Origin: Nanosynbacter sp.
GTDB lineage: Bacteria; Patescibacteriota; Saccharimonadia; Saccharimonadales; Saccharimonadaceae
Direction of reading: 5' to 3'
DNA length: 6,491 bases
NCBI GenBank assembly: GCA_015257445.1
Contig: JABZKE010000030.1
Coordinates: 1 to 6,491, forward strand
Part shown: positions 1 to 5,188 of the stretch, in pieces
Layout: each line of letters opens with the position of its first letter
Position numbering within the stretch: position 1 is the stretch's first letter
The notes under the pieces: model-generated
Seen by the model: only the letters and a program-made list of their open reading frames with translations
What the model was told of the DNA's origin: nothing
Database searches by the model: none
Made by a program: the position numbers and the translations under genes

Positions 1-1725
1 CACTTCGATCACTAATTTTTTCTCTAACTTAAAGGCGATACCACCAGTCTCACCAGCCACCAATTCATTCACATCCATTTTTTCTTTTTGTACCGAATCG
101 ACTTCCACTTCACCGATCAATTCTTTTTCGTGATACACGCGGCCCATTAAGCCTTTTTTCACCAGTCCCGTCAAAACTTCGCCGCCAGCAATAATTGCCG
201 TGCGCTCAGTACGGAAGACCCCTTTAATCTTCATTTCACCCATTTCGGTTTCCACAATTTCGGCATCCAAAAGATTTTCCATCGAAGTTTTGGCATCATC
301 GAGCAGTTCGTAAATAATCTTATAATTACGAATTTCCACGCCGTCACGCGCCGCCAACTTCACGATATTAGTTGGTGCATTGACGTTAAAGCCATAAACT
401 ACCGTATTGTCACCCTCGGCCATATAGATATCATTTTCCGTGATATCACCCACGCCAGAAGACACGATATTTAGCATCACTTCACCCTTCGTGTCGATCA
501 TTTTCAAAGAATCGATCACCGAAGTCACCGAACCGAGCACATCACCCTTAATAATCACATTAAAGACTTTCGCATTATCCGCATTATTCATCATACGTAG
601 TAGATCCGAGCTCGTCACATTCGCCGAAGCACTTTCTTCCACCAAATTCTGCGCGTTAAGTAGCGCCATCTTGCGTGCTGATTTTTCATCCTTTACTTCG
701 ATAAATTTATCACCGAAATTTGGTAATTCCTTAAAACCAGTCACCGTTACCGGAGTAGAAGGTGTGGCCTTGCCCTTTGGTTTACCACGAAAATCTAGCA
801 TCGTGCGAATCTTACCATAAGCGCTACCCGCCACGATGAATTCTCCAGTTTTCAATTCTCCACCGGTCACCAAAAGATTCACCACTGAACCCTTACCAAC
901 TTCCATATGTGATTCGATCACCAAACCTTCGGAAGGAATCTGTACATCGGCTTTCAACTCCTCAATATCGGCCGTCAAAAGAATCAGATCTAGTAATTTT
1001 TCGAGGTTATCCCCACGTTTTGCCGAAATTGGCACCATCGTAATATCACCACCCCATTCTTCTGGGTTCAAGCCATGCTGTGCCAAATCTGCCATCGTGC
1101 GTGGAATATCTGCCCCTTCACGATCAATCTTATTAATCGCTACAATAATTTTTGCGTTCGCACTCTGGGCAAACTTAATCGCTTCCACCGTCTGAGGTTT
1201 TACACCGTCATCCGCCGCCACCACAATCACTACGATATCAGTAAGCATCGCACCGTGTTGACGAATTGCCGCAAAAGCTTCGTGTCCTGGCGTATCCAGA
1301 AAAGTAATCAAGCGTTCATTGTGCTTCAATTGGTAAGCTGAAATATGTTGGGTAATACCGCCCGCTTCCCCCTCCACGGTTTTCTTATGCAAAAGCGTAT
1401 CAAGCAAAGTGGTTTTACCGTGGTCCACGTGACCCATCACCGCCACCACTGGTGGACGTGTCACTGCCTTGTCTGATAATTCTCTTCTCAGATCTGAAGT
1501 TTTGGTCGAAGTATTCTTACGTTCCAAGCGCACATTTTTTAGATCCAATTCTTCAATAATAATACTTGCGGTATCAAAATCTAGGCGCTGATTAATCGTC
1601 GCCACGATTCCCTGCTTAAAAAGTTCGCCAATCAAAAAAGTCACGGAAAGACCGAGCGCATTTGCTAGCTCATCTACGGTAATTGAACCCGCAATCTGAA
1701 TCACCTTGTCTTGATTTTCTGCCAT
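1..1725 (-). CDS. infB: Translation initiation factor IF-2 (3' end cut by window)
   Basis: GTPase that brings initiator tRNA to the 30S subunit and promotes 50S joining. The frame is open for 575 codons from ATG at 1725 and runs off the left edge; by family length only about 10-20 residues should be missing. An IF2_N-like segment spans residues about 8-65. The G domain starts near residue 92 with GHVDHGKT (98-105), GGITQHI (122-128), DTPGH (144-148), NKID (198-201) and SAK (234-236). Domain II covers about 262-345, domain III 365-475 and C2 487-575. The start is supported by AAGGAG at 1731-1736, five bases upstream. Only about 25 residues link the N domain to the G domain, so this is a compact IF-2. 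C2 is odd: AGGEV (513-517) and GETGG (558-562) stand where the family usually has AGCYV and YECG. It lies downstream of a terminator and has its own promoter, so it is probably transcribed separately from ftsL. Confidence 0.97.
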   Translation of the reverse strand, partial: MAENQDKVIQIAGSITVDELANALGLSVTFLIGELFKQGIVATINQRLDFDTASIIIEELDLKNVRLERKNTSTKTSDLRRELSDKAVTRPPVVAVMGHVDHGKTTLLDTLLHKKTVEGEAGGITQHISAYQLKHNERLITFLDTPGHEAFAAIRQHGAMLTDIVVIVVAADDGVKPQTVEAIKFAQSANAKIIVAINKIDREGADIPRTMADLAQHGLNPEEWGGDITMVPISAKRGDNLEKLLDLILLTADIEELKADVQIPSEGLVIESHMEVGKGSVVNLLVTGGELKTGEFIVAGSAYGKIRTMLDFRGKPKGKATPSTPVTVTGFKELPNFGDKFIEVKDEKSARKMALLNAQNLVEESASANVTSSDLLRMMNNADNAKVFNVIIKGDVLGSVTSVIDSLKMIDTKGEVMLNIVSSGVGDITENDIYMAEGDNTVVYGFNVNAPTNIVKLAARDGVEIRNYKIIYELLDDAKTSMENLLDAEIVETEMGEMKIKGVFRTERTAIIAGGEVLTGLVKKGLMGRVYHEKELIGEVEVDSVQKEKMDVNELVAGETGGIAFKLEKKLVIEV

Positions 1726-1768
1726 ACTTACTCCTTACCGCCCCCAAGAGGACACATTTATCTAAATT

Positions 1769-1777
1769 ATTTTACCA
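1769..1777 (-). promoter_or_regulatory. Extended -10 promoter of infB
   Basis: On the minus strand this reads TGGTAAAAT, an extended -10 (TG, one base, then TAAAAT). No good -35 is visible; a T-rich stretch lies upstream. Transcription would start near 1762, giving a leader of roughly 37 bases that includes the AAGGAG of infB. Its place between the ftsL terminator and infB supports it. The call rests on motif and position only. Confidence 0.5.
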
Positions 1778-1811
1778 TATTTTAGAGAGAGAAAAAAGCA
1801 TAAACAGTTCA

Positions 1812-1849
1812 AAATAAGCTCAAACCGATTTTTCAGTTTGAGCTTATTT
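1812..1849 (-). terminator. Intrinsic terminator after ftsL
   Basis: A perfect 14-bp stem (1812-1825 with 1836-1849, arm AAATAAGCTCAAAC) closes a 10-base loop. On the minus strand the 3' arm ends in TTATTT and is followed by one more T, giving a short U tract. It lies 67 bases past the ftsL stop and before the infB promoter. The A/T-rich ends are symmetrical, so it could also stop transcripts from the other strand. Confidence 0.8.
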
Positions 1850-1915
1850 ATATCTGATAACTTCCGCCTCGCAAACATCCATTACCGAAAAGAGAAACCA
1901 AAAACAAACAATATT

Positions 1916-2335
1916 TTATCTAGTAAATCCTGCGGCGGTCGCGGTTTCCATATTCGACGCCACGGTGGAATTTTTGCTATTCGCAATCGACTGAAGCCTT
2001 GCCTGCTCCACTCGTAAATCGTCTCGTTCTGCCTCGAGATCGGATAGCTGAGTATTCACTTCGTTAATTTTGTAATCAAAAGCGGTAGTTTGCGACTGTT
2101 CTGAGACATAAAAAAGTCCCAAAATAGCTACCATAATCGTAATCATCAAAGCCGATGAAAAACGACCAAACACATTACTCTTATATTTCACATTATTTTG
2201 GTTTCTTGAATAGCCGGAAGAAACCGCACTAGCGTAAAAATTCGTTCGGGGCAAACTCGCGGCTGTACGCGTGCTTGTCATTCTGGTGCGGACTGAATAA
2301 CTGTTTTGCTTTGGTCCATTAACTGTGATTCGCAT
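1916..2335 (-). CDS. ftsL: FtsL/DivIC-like septum protein
   Basis: Small bitopic divisome protein of 139 residues. The basic, Ser/Thr/Asn-rich cytoplasmic N-terminus covers about 1-58. One membrane helix follows at about 59-77 (core ALMITIMVAILGLFYV). A short outside coiled coil with Leu/Ile/Val heptads lies at about 84-117, and a Ser/Ala/Thr-rich tail ends the protein. This is the FtsL/DivIC layout; these proteins form a coiled coil with each other and bind FtsQ to activate septal synthesis. Sequence alone does not separate FtsL from DivIC, but lying downstream of rsmH, as in classical dcw clusters, favours FtsL. ATG at 2335 is chosen because GAGG (2340-2343) lies four bases upstream. An in-frame TTG at 2374 would add 13 residues but falls in a hairpin and lacks a ribosome site. 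No ftsI follows; a terminator does. Confidence 0.8.
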   Translation of the reverse strand: MRITVNGPKQNSYSVRTRMTSTRTAASLPRTNFYASAVSSGYSRNQNNVKYKSNVFGRFSSALMITIMVAILGLFYVSEQSQTTAFDYKINEVNTQLSDLEAERDDLRVEQARLQSIANSKNSTVASNMETATAAGFTR

Positions 2336-2359
2336 TTTTCCTCGCAAAAAATACTCGCT

Positions 2360-2402
2360 AAAATCTTGTCGCAAAAAAGATTTTAATTAGTATTTCTAAT
2401 TA
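2360..2402 (-). other. Tandem hairpins in the ftsL leader
   Basis: Two abutting perfect inverted repeats lie just upstream of the ftsL ribosome site. The first pairs TAATTAG with CTAATTA (2384-2390 with 2396-2402) and the second pairs AAAATCTT with AAGATTTT (2360-2367 with 2377-2384). They share base 2384, so both cannot close fully at once. Both are all or nearly all A/T, so they may be weak. Upstream on the minus strand is an A-rich spacer of AAAAAT repeats. They might tune ftsL translation or simply reflect AT-rich sequence. Confidence 0.35.
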
Positions 2403-2448
2403 TTTTTATTTTTATTTTTCTAATTGCTGTGAGTCTATCTTTTTACAC

Positions 2449-2529
2449 AAAAAATATTCATAGACCGAAGTCCCATATTAACCGCACTACCGCATCGCTA
2501 ATATGGTCTTCGGGAAGGTCATATTTTTT
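2449..2529. repeat. 81-base imperfect inverted repeat (large hairpin)
   Basis: Nested complementary arms: AAAAAATAT (2449-2457) with ATATTTTTT (2521-2529), GACC (2463-2466) with GGTC (2517-2520), CCGAAG (2465-2470) with CTTCGG (2508-2513), and CCATATTA (2473-2480) with TAATATGG (2499-2506). The loop is 18 bases. GACC and CCGAAG share two bases, so those helices are partly alternative. The outer A and T tracts could let it act as a terminator on either strand, but they are offset by a few bases from the GC-bearing stem. It could also be part of a structured RNA or a small non-autonomous element; copy number cannot be judged here. Confidence 0.6.
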
Positions 2530-2568
2530 ATATAAAACACACTCTACGATTTACTCACAACCGCATCG
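2485..2568 (-). repeat. Pair of 13-base direct repeats (CGATGCGGTWGTG)
   Basis: On the minus strand CGATGCGGTTGTG (2568-2556) is repeated as CGATGCGGTAGTG (2497-2485), with one mismatch and a 71-base period. The second copy fills the loop of the large inverted repeat. The shared sequence in an otherwise AT-rich spacer suggests a binding site or a shared RNA element. No family is recognised. Confidence 0.5.
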
Positions 2569-2583
2569 GGGCCTTCACCTTTA

Positions 2584-2621
2584 GGGAGAATTTCCCGTCA
2601 TGTGGGAGCAAAAAGCTCCCA
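2584..2621 (-). ncRNA. Alternative helices after the micro-ORF
   Basis: Just after the micro-ORF stop, the minus strand has a 7-bp hairpin TGGGAGC/GCTCCCA with a T5 loop (2603-2621). A weaker GGGA/TCCC pair follows (2584-2596). The first arm (GGGAG) can instead pair with the last (CTCCC), and the two middle arms with each other. This gives a four-arm, mutually exclusive layout like translation-sensing leaders. No U tract follows, so it is not a plain terminator. This is drawn by eye, without energy calculation. Confidence 0.35.
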
Positions 2622-2633
2622 AAGTTTATCTAA

Positions 2634-2699
2634 TTAACGAAAGTTAACTTTGATTTTTTGTGCGCGTGAGCTGTTTTTTACAATGATTTGCTTTGGCAT
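2634..2699 (-). CDS. Putative 21-residue basic micro-protein or leader peptide
   Basis: A 22-codon frame from ATG at 2699 to TAA. The peptide begins MPKQIIVKNS and ends KIKVNFR, is basic (four Lys, two Arg), and has no acidic residue and no membrane segment. The main evidence is a perfect AGGAGG at 2704-2709, four bases before the ATG, the closest match to the anti-Shine-Dalgarno sequence in this window. It lies 67 bases after rsmH and before ftsL on the same strand, and is directly followed by pairing arms in the RNA. I recognise no family. It could be a leader peptide controlling ftsL, a real small protein (for example an RNA or ribosome binder, given its charge), or a chance frame. Confidence 0.5.
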   Translation of the reverse strand: MPKQIIVKNSSRAQKIKVNFR

Positions 2700-2703
2700 A
2701 TTG

Positions 2704-2709
2704 CCTCCT
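2704..2709 (-). promoter_or_regulatory. Perfect Shine-Dalgarno AGGAGG of the micro-ORF
   Basis: Reads AAAGGAGGCAAT then ATG on the minus strand, with an A-rich stretch just upstream. This site is the reason for calling the 21-codon frame at 2634-2699. Confidence 0.65.
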
Positions 2710-2766
2710 TTTTTTGTTTTTATTTTTATCAATGGAGCTGAAGTCGTGCTGAAAATCTAAGCTAGC

Positions 2767-3645
2767 TTAATTTCTTTTTGCTACTCTTAATTTCGCACTT
2801 CTCGCTCGCGGATTGATAACGAGTTCAGATTCCCCCGCAATTACTGGGTTTTTCGTCAAAATTGTTAATTTCGATTCATACCCTAGCGCACTTTCCTGCT
2901 TAAAATATTGCTTCACTAGCCGATCTTCCAAGCTATGAAAAGTAATAATCGCTACCCTACCATTTGGTTTCAAAAGTTTAGGTAATAATGGTAAAGTTTT
3001 TTCGATAATCGAAAGCTCATCATTTACAAAAATTCTTACAGCTTGAAAAACCTGTGTGGCCGGATGCTTTTTATGCCATCCATTTCCAGCGATTCGATCC
3101 GCCAATTCCTTAGTCGAAGAAAAAGGCCGACTCGTTACAATTTCCCTCGCGTGTTTTTTCGCTAGACCAATAGATTCTTCGCCATATTCTTGGAAAATTT
3201 CTACCAGTTTTTTCTCTGGAAAATGATTAATCACCGTTTCAGCTGATAATTCTTGCGTCCTATCCATGCGCATATCTAAAGGTCCATCATTTTTAAATGA
3301 AAAACCTCGATCCGAATTATCTAATTGCGGAGATGAAACTCCAAAATCTGCCAATATCATATCAAAAGTTTTTCCACACTCGATTAAGTGTTGCGCCGCA
3401 CTATAAAAATCCATTTGTAAAATATCTAACTTTGATTCATCCAATGGATACTTCTCTCGAAGATATTTCACAGCATTCTCATCTCGGTCTACCAAGATGG
3501 AATCTTTATAATTCTGCGTAACCGCCAAAACCTTTCCCGCATGACCCGCATATCCCGCTGTCAAATCCAAATAAGATTCGCCCAGTTTCGGGTTTAGAGC
3601 CTCGAGAACTTCTGATAGCATTACAGGTTTGTGAAGTTCATTCAT
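2767..3645 (-). CDS. rsmH: 16S rRNA (cytosine(1402)-N(4))-methyltransferase RsmH
   Basis: SAM-dependent enzyme that N4-methylates C1402 in the decoding centre of 16S rRNA (old name MraW). Of 292 residues, HKPVMLSEVL opens the protein at about 5, as is typical. The SAM-binding region is DLTAGYAGH (27-35). ADFGVSSPQL (99-108), RGFSF (113-117), DGPLDMRMD (120-128), HPATQVFQAVRIFVN (194-208), ITFHSLEDR (234-242) and NPRARSAKLR (278-287) are family signatures. ATG at 3645 fits the family N-terminus. An in-frame TTG at 3720 would add 25 atypical residues. Neither start has a ribosome site, but a perfect TATAAT ends six bases before the ATG, suggesting a leaderless message. The SAM motif is GYAGH rather than the more common GxGGH. 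Length is close to the usual 300-315. Confidence 0.96.
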   Translation of the reverse strand: MNELHKPVMLSEVLEALNPKLGESYLDLTAGYAGHAGKVLAVTQNYKDSILVDRDENAVKYLREKYPLDESKLDILQMDFYSAAQHLIECGKTFDMILADFGVSSPQLDNSDRGFSFKNDGPLDMRMDRTQELSAETVINHFPEKKLVEIFQEYGEESIGLAKKHAREIVTSRPFSSTKELADRIAGNGWHKKHPATQVFQAVRIFVNDELSIIEKTLPLLPKLLKPNGRVAIITFHSLEDRLVKQYFKQESALGYESKLTILTKNPVIAGESELVINPRARSAKLRVAKRN

Positions 3646-3651
3646 AACTAC

Positions 3652-3657
3652 ATTATA
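3652..3657 (-). promoter_or_regulatory. -10 element placed for a leaderless rsmH transcript
   Basis: Minus strand reads TATAAT, then six bases, then the ATG of rsmH, so transcription would begin at or next to the start codon. No -35 or TG extension is visible (CATCAG lies at the expected place). A weaker TAAAAT at 3727-3732 stands in the same relation to the alternative TTG start at 3720. Confidence 0.45.
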
Positions 3658-3831
3658 ACTTATCCGAGGTTTCTCTGATGGGTTTTTGTAGTTATTTGCT
3701 TCTTGTTTGAGATCGCTCAACTAGAAATTTTAGCGTGTTTGTGTTTGTATAGTTTTTGTTATTTAAACGAAACGTTTTACCTAGCAATAAAGTATCACAG
3801 TTTTACCACTCGCGCGGCTCATAACTATGAT

Positions 3832-3957
3832 TGTTGAGAGACTTATTGTGTAGGTTGCATATTGAGTTAATTGGGAGGTGTTTTAAGAAGTACGAATGGC
3901 TTTGATTACGCGTGACCTAAACGCGCGCCAAGACTCCTAGTTGACCGACCTCAAACA
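3832..3957 (-). other. Possible folded leader between promoter and rsmH
   Basis: This is part of the 860-base gene-free stretch. TGTTTGAG (3957-3950) can pair with CTCAACA (3838-3832) across one bulge, closing a domain of about 126 bases. Inside are a TGGC/GCCA pair and a CGCG/CGCG pair. Its plus strand is G-richer than C around 3721-3900, unlike flanking genes, whose plus strand is C-rich, so a plus-strand RNA cannot be excluded. No known riboswitch or RNA family was recognised. The fold is by eye only. Confidence 0.25.
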
Positions 3958-4012
3958 TTTTTTAATGTACTTTTGTTTTTGTGGTTTTTTGTTTTATCTA
4001 TCCACTGACCTA

Positions 4013-4041
4013 ATTCTAAATTATATTTATGCTTATTGCAA
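4013..4041 (-). promoter_or_regulatory. Sigma70-type promoter in the ftsQ-rsmH spacer
   Basis: Minus strand has TTGCAA (4041-4036), a 17-base spacer and TAGAAT (4018-4013, five of six consensus bases). Transcription would start near 4006 and run through a leader of about 360 bases into rsmH, or make a separate RNA. It lies directly beside the DnaA-box cluster, so DnaA bound at 4046-4054 would touch the -35 region. Confidence 0.5.
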
Positions 4042-4129
4042 GTACTTTTTCACATAATTTTTTACATTTTTTCGCAGACTTTTCCACAATTAAACCACCT
4101 TATCTATTTTTTGCACAAACCCCACCGTA

Positions 4130-4157
4130 TATATAGAGCACGCTTCACCCCTGTTAA
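4130..4157 (-). promoter_or_regulatory. Weak second promoter inside the DnaA-box cluster
   Basis: Minus strand TTAACA (4157-4152; five of six -35 bases) precedes TATATA at 4135-4130 with a 16-base spacer; a shifted copy of TATATA at 4133-4128 gives 18. It sits between DnaA-like sites 3 and 4, so their occupation would probably affect it. Confidence 0.35.
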
Positions 4158-4160
4158 ATC

Positions 4161-4180
4161 TCGTACAAATTATTTGTCGA
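4161..4180. promoter_or_regulatory. Operator-like palindrome
   Basis: Arms TCG plus ACAAAT and ATTTGT plus CGA are complementary over nine bases around a single central T, with one extra T at 4164. It is symmetrical like a dimer-binding operator, and lies just upstream of the inverted DnaA-like pair and of the weak promoter. The cognate regulator is unknown. Confidence 0.35.
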
Positions 4181-4291
4181 GTTTTCCACACCTGTGTAAA
4201 ACTTTTTGACGCTTCCCTGTTATTAGGATCAATCCATCAGCTTTATTCCAGCTTTTTCGCATTTTGTCTTTTTTAATTTTTATTACATAAT

Positions 4292-4433
4292 AACCGAACG
4301 TTTCTATTTGCGAACATTGTCTTTTTATTTCAAAATATATTACTCAAAAAAATATCTCCAAAAAAACCCAACACGCCAAAAACCGAACAAACTCCCCCAC
4401 CCGTTTTTTCTATCCATGACAAAAACCGAACAA
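4292..4433 (+). repeat. Repeated CAAAAACCGAACAA / CGAAC sites
   Basis: Identical 14-mers CAAAAACCGAACAA lie at 4377-4390 and 4420-4433, 43 bases apart (about four helical turns). A shorter copy AACCGAAC lies at 4292-4299 and another CGAAC at 4311-4315, all in the same orientation. They fall in the gene-free tract between the ftsQ terminator and the DnaA-like cluster. CGAAC is a half-site of Gram-positive LexA operators, but no inverted partner is seen, so LexA is not claimed. Confidence 0.45.
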
Positions 4434-4524
4434 GTCCCTGTACCTCAAAAAACTAATCTATTCTCCTACGCCCACTTTATTTTTTTAAAAAACTCTGCCA
4501 CACTCTTCAATTATTCACCACCAC

Positions 4525-4554
4525 AAAAAAGACTCCATCACGTGAAGTCTTTTT
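4525..4554 (-). terminator. Intrinsic terminator after ftsQ
   Basis: A 9-bp stem (4526-4534 with 4546-4554; AAAAAGACT/AGTCTTTTT) has an 11-base loop. On the minus strand it ends in a run of six T, and it lies 28 bases past the ftsQ stop. It closes the ftsW-murG-ftsQ unit. The A/T ends make it potentially bidirectional. Confidence 0.75.
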
Positions 4555-4582
4555 ATAAATTTTGTATTCAACCCCCGTATGA

Positions 4583-5122
4583 CTACTTGTAGTACGCGCG
4601 ACTCTCGACTCTCACGTCCACATAAATTGGCGCGAGATTATTCGCTATCAAATAACGCTGCATCCGCTCAATATCTTCCGCCGATTCCGCTGGCGAACGG
4701 TCAATCAAGCACTTATAGTATTCCGAACGCCCCTCAAGATAAACATCCAGCTGCCTCGTCTTATCCGTCGGCAGCACCACCTTAATCATCTTTACCCCCA
4801 AATCCTTCAAATCCTGTTCCAGTAATGCCACGTATTGCTTAATTTTGTCCGTAATCAGGTTTTTATTTCCCGATTCGTCGACAATTTCCACGCTCGAAGT
4901 TAAATTCACTACCGTCGGTTTCACTTCCGTCTTTTTTGCGCCATCCCGATTAATCAGACTCACCGCGCCAAGTGTCAAACCTGCCGTACCAAGCGCCAGC
5001 GCCGTGCTCAGCCCCACGAAACGCATCGCTTTTTTACGCTTTCGCCTTTTTTCTTCCTTAATCCTCGTCGACTCCAGAATTACTTCTTCTCGCTTCGAGG
5101 CAATCGTCTTATTAATTCTCAC
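4583..5122 (-). CDS. ftsQ: Short FtsQ/DivIB-like cell division protein
   Basis: Bitopic protein of 179 residues. The cytoplasmic N-terminus is strongly basic (KEEKRRKRKK near 22-31) and a membrane helix lies at about 34-57. A linker of some 15 residues leads to an outside domain of about 105 residues. The domain runs through LLEQDLKDLGV (100-110) and QLDVYLEGRSEYY (124-136), ending YVDVRVESRAYYK. That ending resembles the last strand of the FtsQ beta domain. Canonical FtsQ/DivIB is about 250-290 residues, with a POTRA domain between helix and beta domain; there is no room for it here. The start is GTG at 5122 with AAGG about ten bases upstream. It follows murG by 66 bases, a classical dcw position, and precedes a terminator. 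FtsQ bridges FtsL and the septal synthase. The assignment rests on layout, context and the C-terminal pattern. Confidence 0.7.
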   Translation of the reverse strand: MRINKTIASKREEVILESTRIKEEKRRKRKKAMRFVGLSTALALGTAGLTLGAVSLINRDGAKKTEVKPTVVNLTSSVEIVDESGNKNLITDKIKQYVALLEQDLKDLGVKMIKVVLPTDKTRQLDVYLEGRSEYYKCLIDRSPAESAEDIERMQRYLIANNLAPIYVDVRVESRAYYK

Positions 5123-5188
5123 TTTTTATCGCCTTTTTATTTTCAAAAACTATTTTACCCTGATTCTTTCAAATCCTATTCTTCAATC

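Larger units (their letters stand above)
4046..4201. other. Cluster of five DnaA-box-like sites
   Basis: Five exact matches to TTWTNCACA: TTTTTCACA (4046-4054), TTTTCCACA (4080-4088), TTTTGCACA (4109-4117), TTTTCCACA (4182-4190) and, reversed, TGTGTAAAA (4193-4201). The last two form an inverted pair two bases apart. Such a motif is expected roughly once per 16 kb counting both strands in random even-composition DNA, more often in T-rich DNA, so five in 156 bases is striking. AT-rich stretches flank it (3958-4070, 4265-4290) and could unwind. It may be a replication origin, a DnaA reservoir or DnaA control of the division promoters. Against an origin: genes on both sides point the same way, and there is no dnaA gene here. 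Confidence 0.55.

Noticed and set aside
440..1341. Three plus-strand reading frames (440-820, 836-1195, 1075-1341)
   Set aside because: They lie fully antisense to infB, whose frame has all five GTPase motifs; they have no ribosome site and resemble no family.
1875..1915. Minus-strand 12-codon frame starting MDVCEAEV before the terminator
   Set aside because: No ribosome site and ends next to the terminator stem; likely chance.
2561..2625. Superficial FMN-riboswitch likeness on the plus strand
   Set aside because: The conserved core words of the FMN aptamer are missing and no plus-strand gene follows.
3297..3521. Plus-strand frame of 74 codons
   Set aside because: Antisense to conserved rsmH sequence, no ribosome site.
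3917..3958. Minus-strand 13-codon leader-like frame starting MFEVGQLG
   Set aside because: Downstream of the 4013 promoter, so tempting, but it lacks a ribosome site and is short enough to be chance.
4060..4160. RNase P RNA-like words on the minus strand (GTGGAAAAGTC and GGGGTGAAGCG)
   Set aside because: They are in the wrong order for RNase P RNA and the conserved P4 core is not matched.
4170..4262. Minus-strand 30-codon frame starting MRKSWNKADG
   Set aside because: Looks protein-like but has no Shine-Dalgarno sequence and overlaps the palindrome and two DnaA-like sites, which explain the sequence better.
4340..4417. Minus-strand 25-codon frame starting MDRKNGWGSL
   Set aside because: Very aromatic only because the DNA is T/G-rich; nearest GAGG is about 25 bases away; overlaps the 14-mer repeats.
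3646..4582. Search for tRNA, tmRNA, SRP RNA or rRNA in the long spacer
   Set aside because: No T-loop, CCA-type end, tmRNA tag or SRP core motif was seen on either strand.
4308..4592. Plus-strand frame of 94 codons
   Set aside because: Begins at TTG with no ribosome site, runs through the ftsQ terminator into the ftsQ end, and has low-complexity Lys/Phe/Pro/Tyr composition caused by A/C/T-rich DNA.
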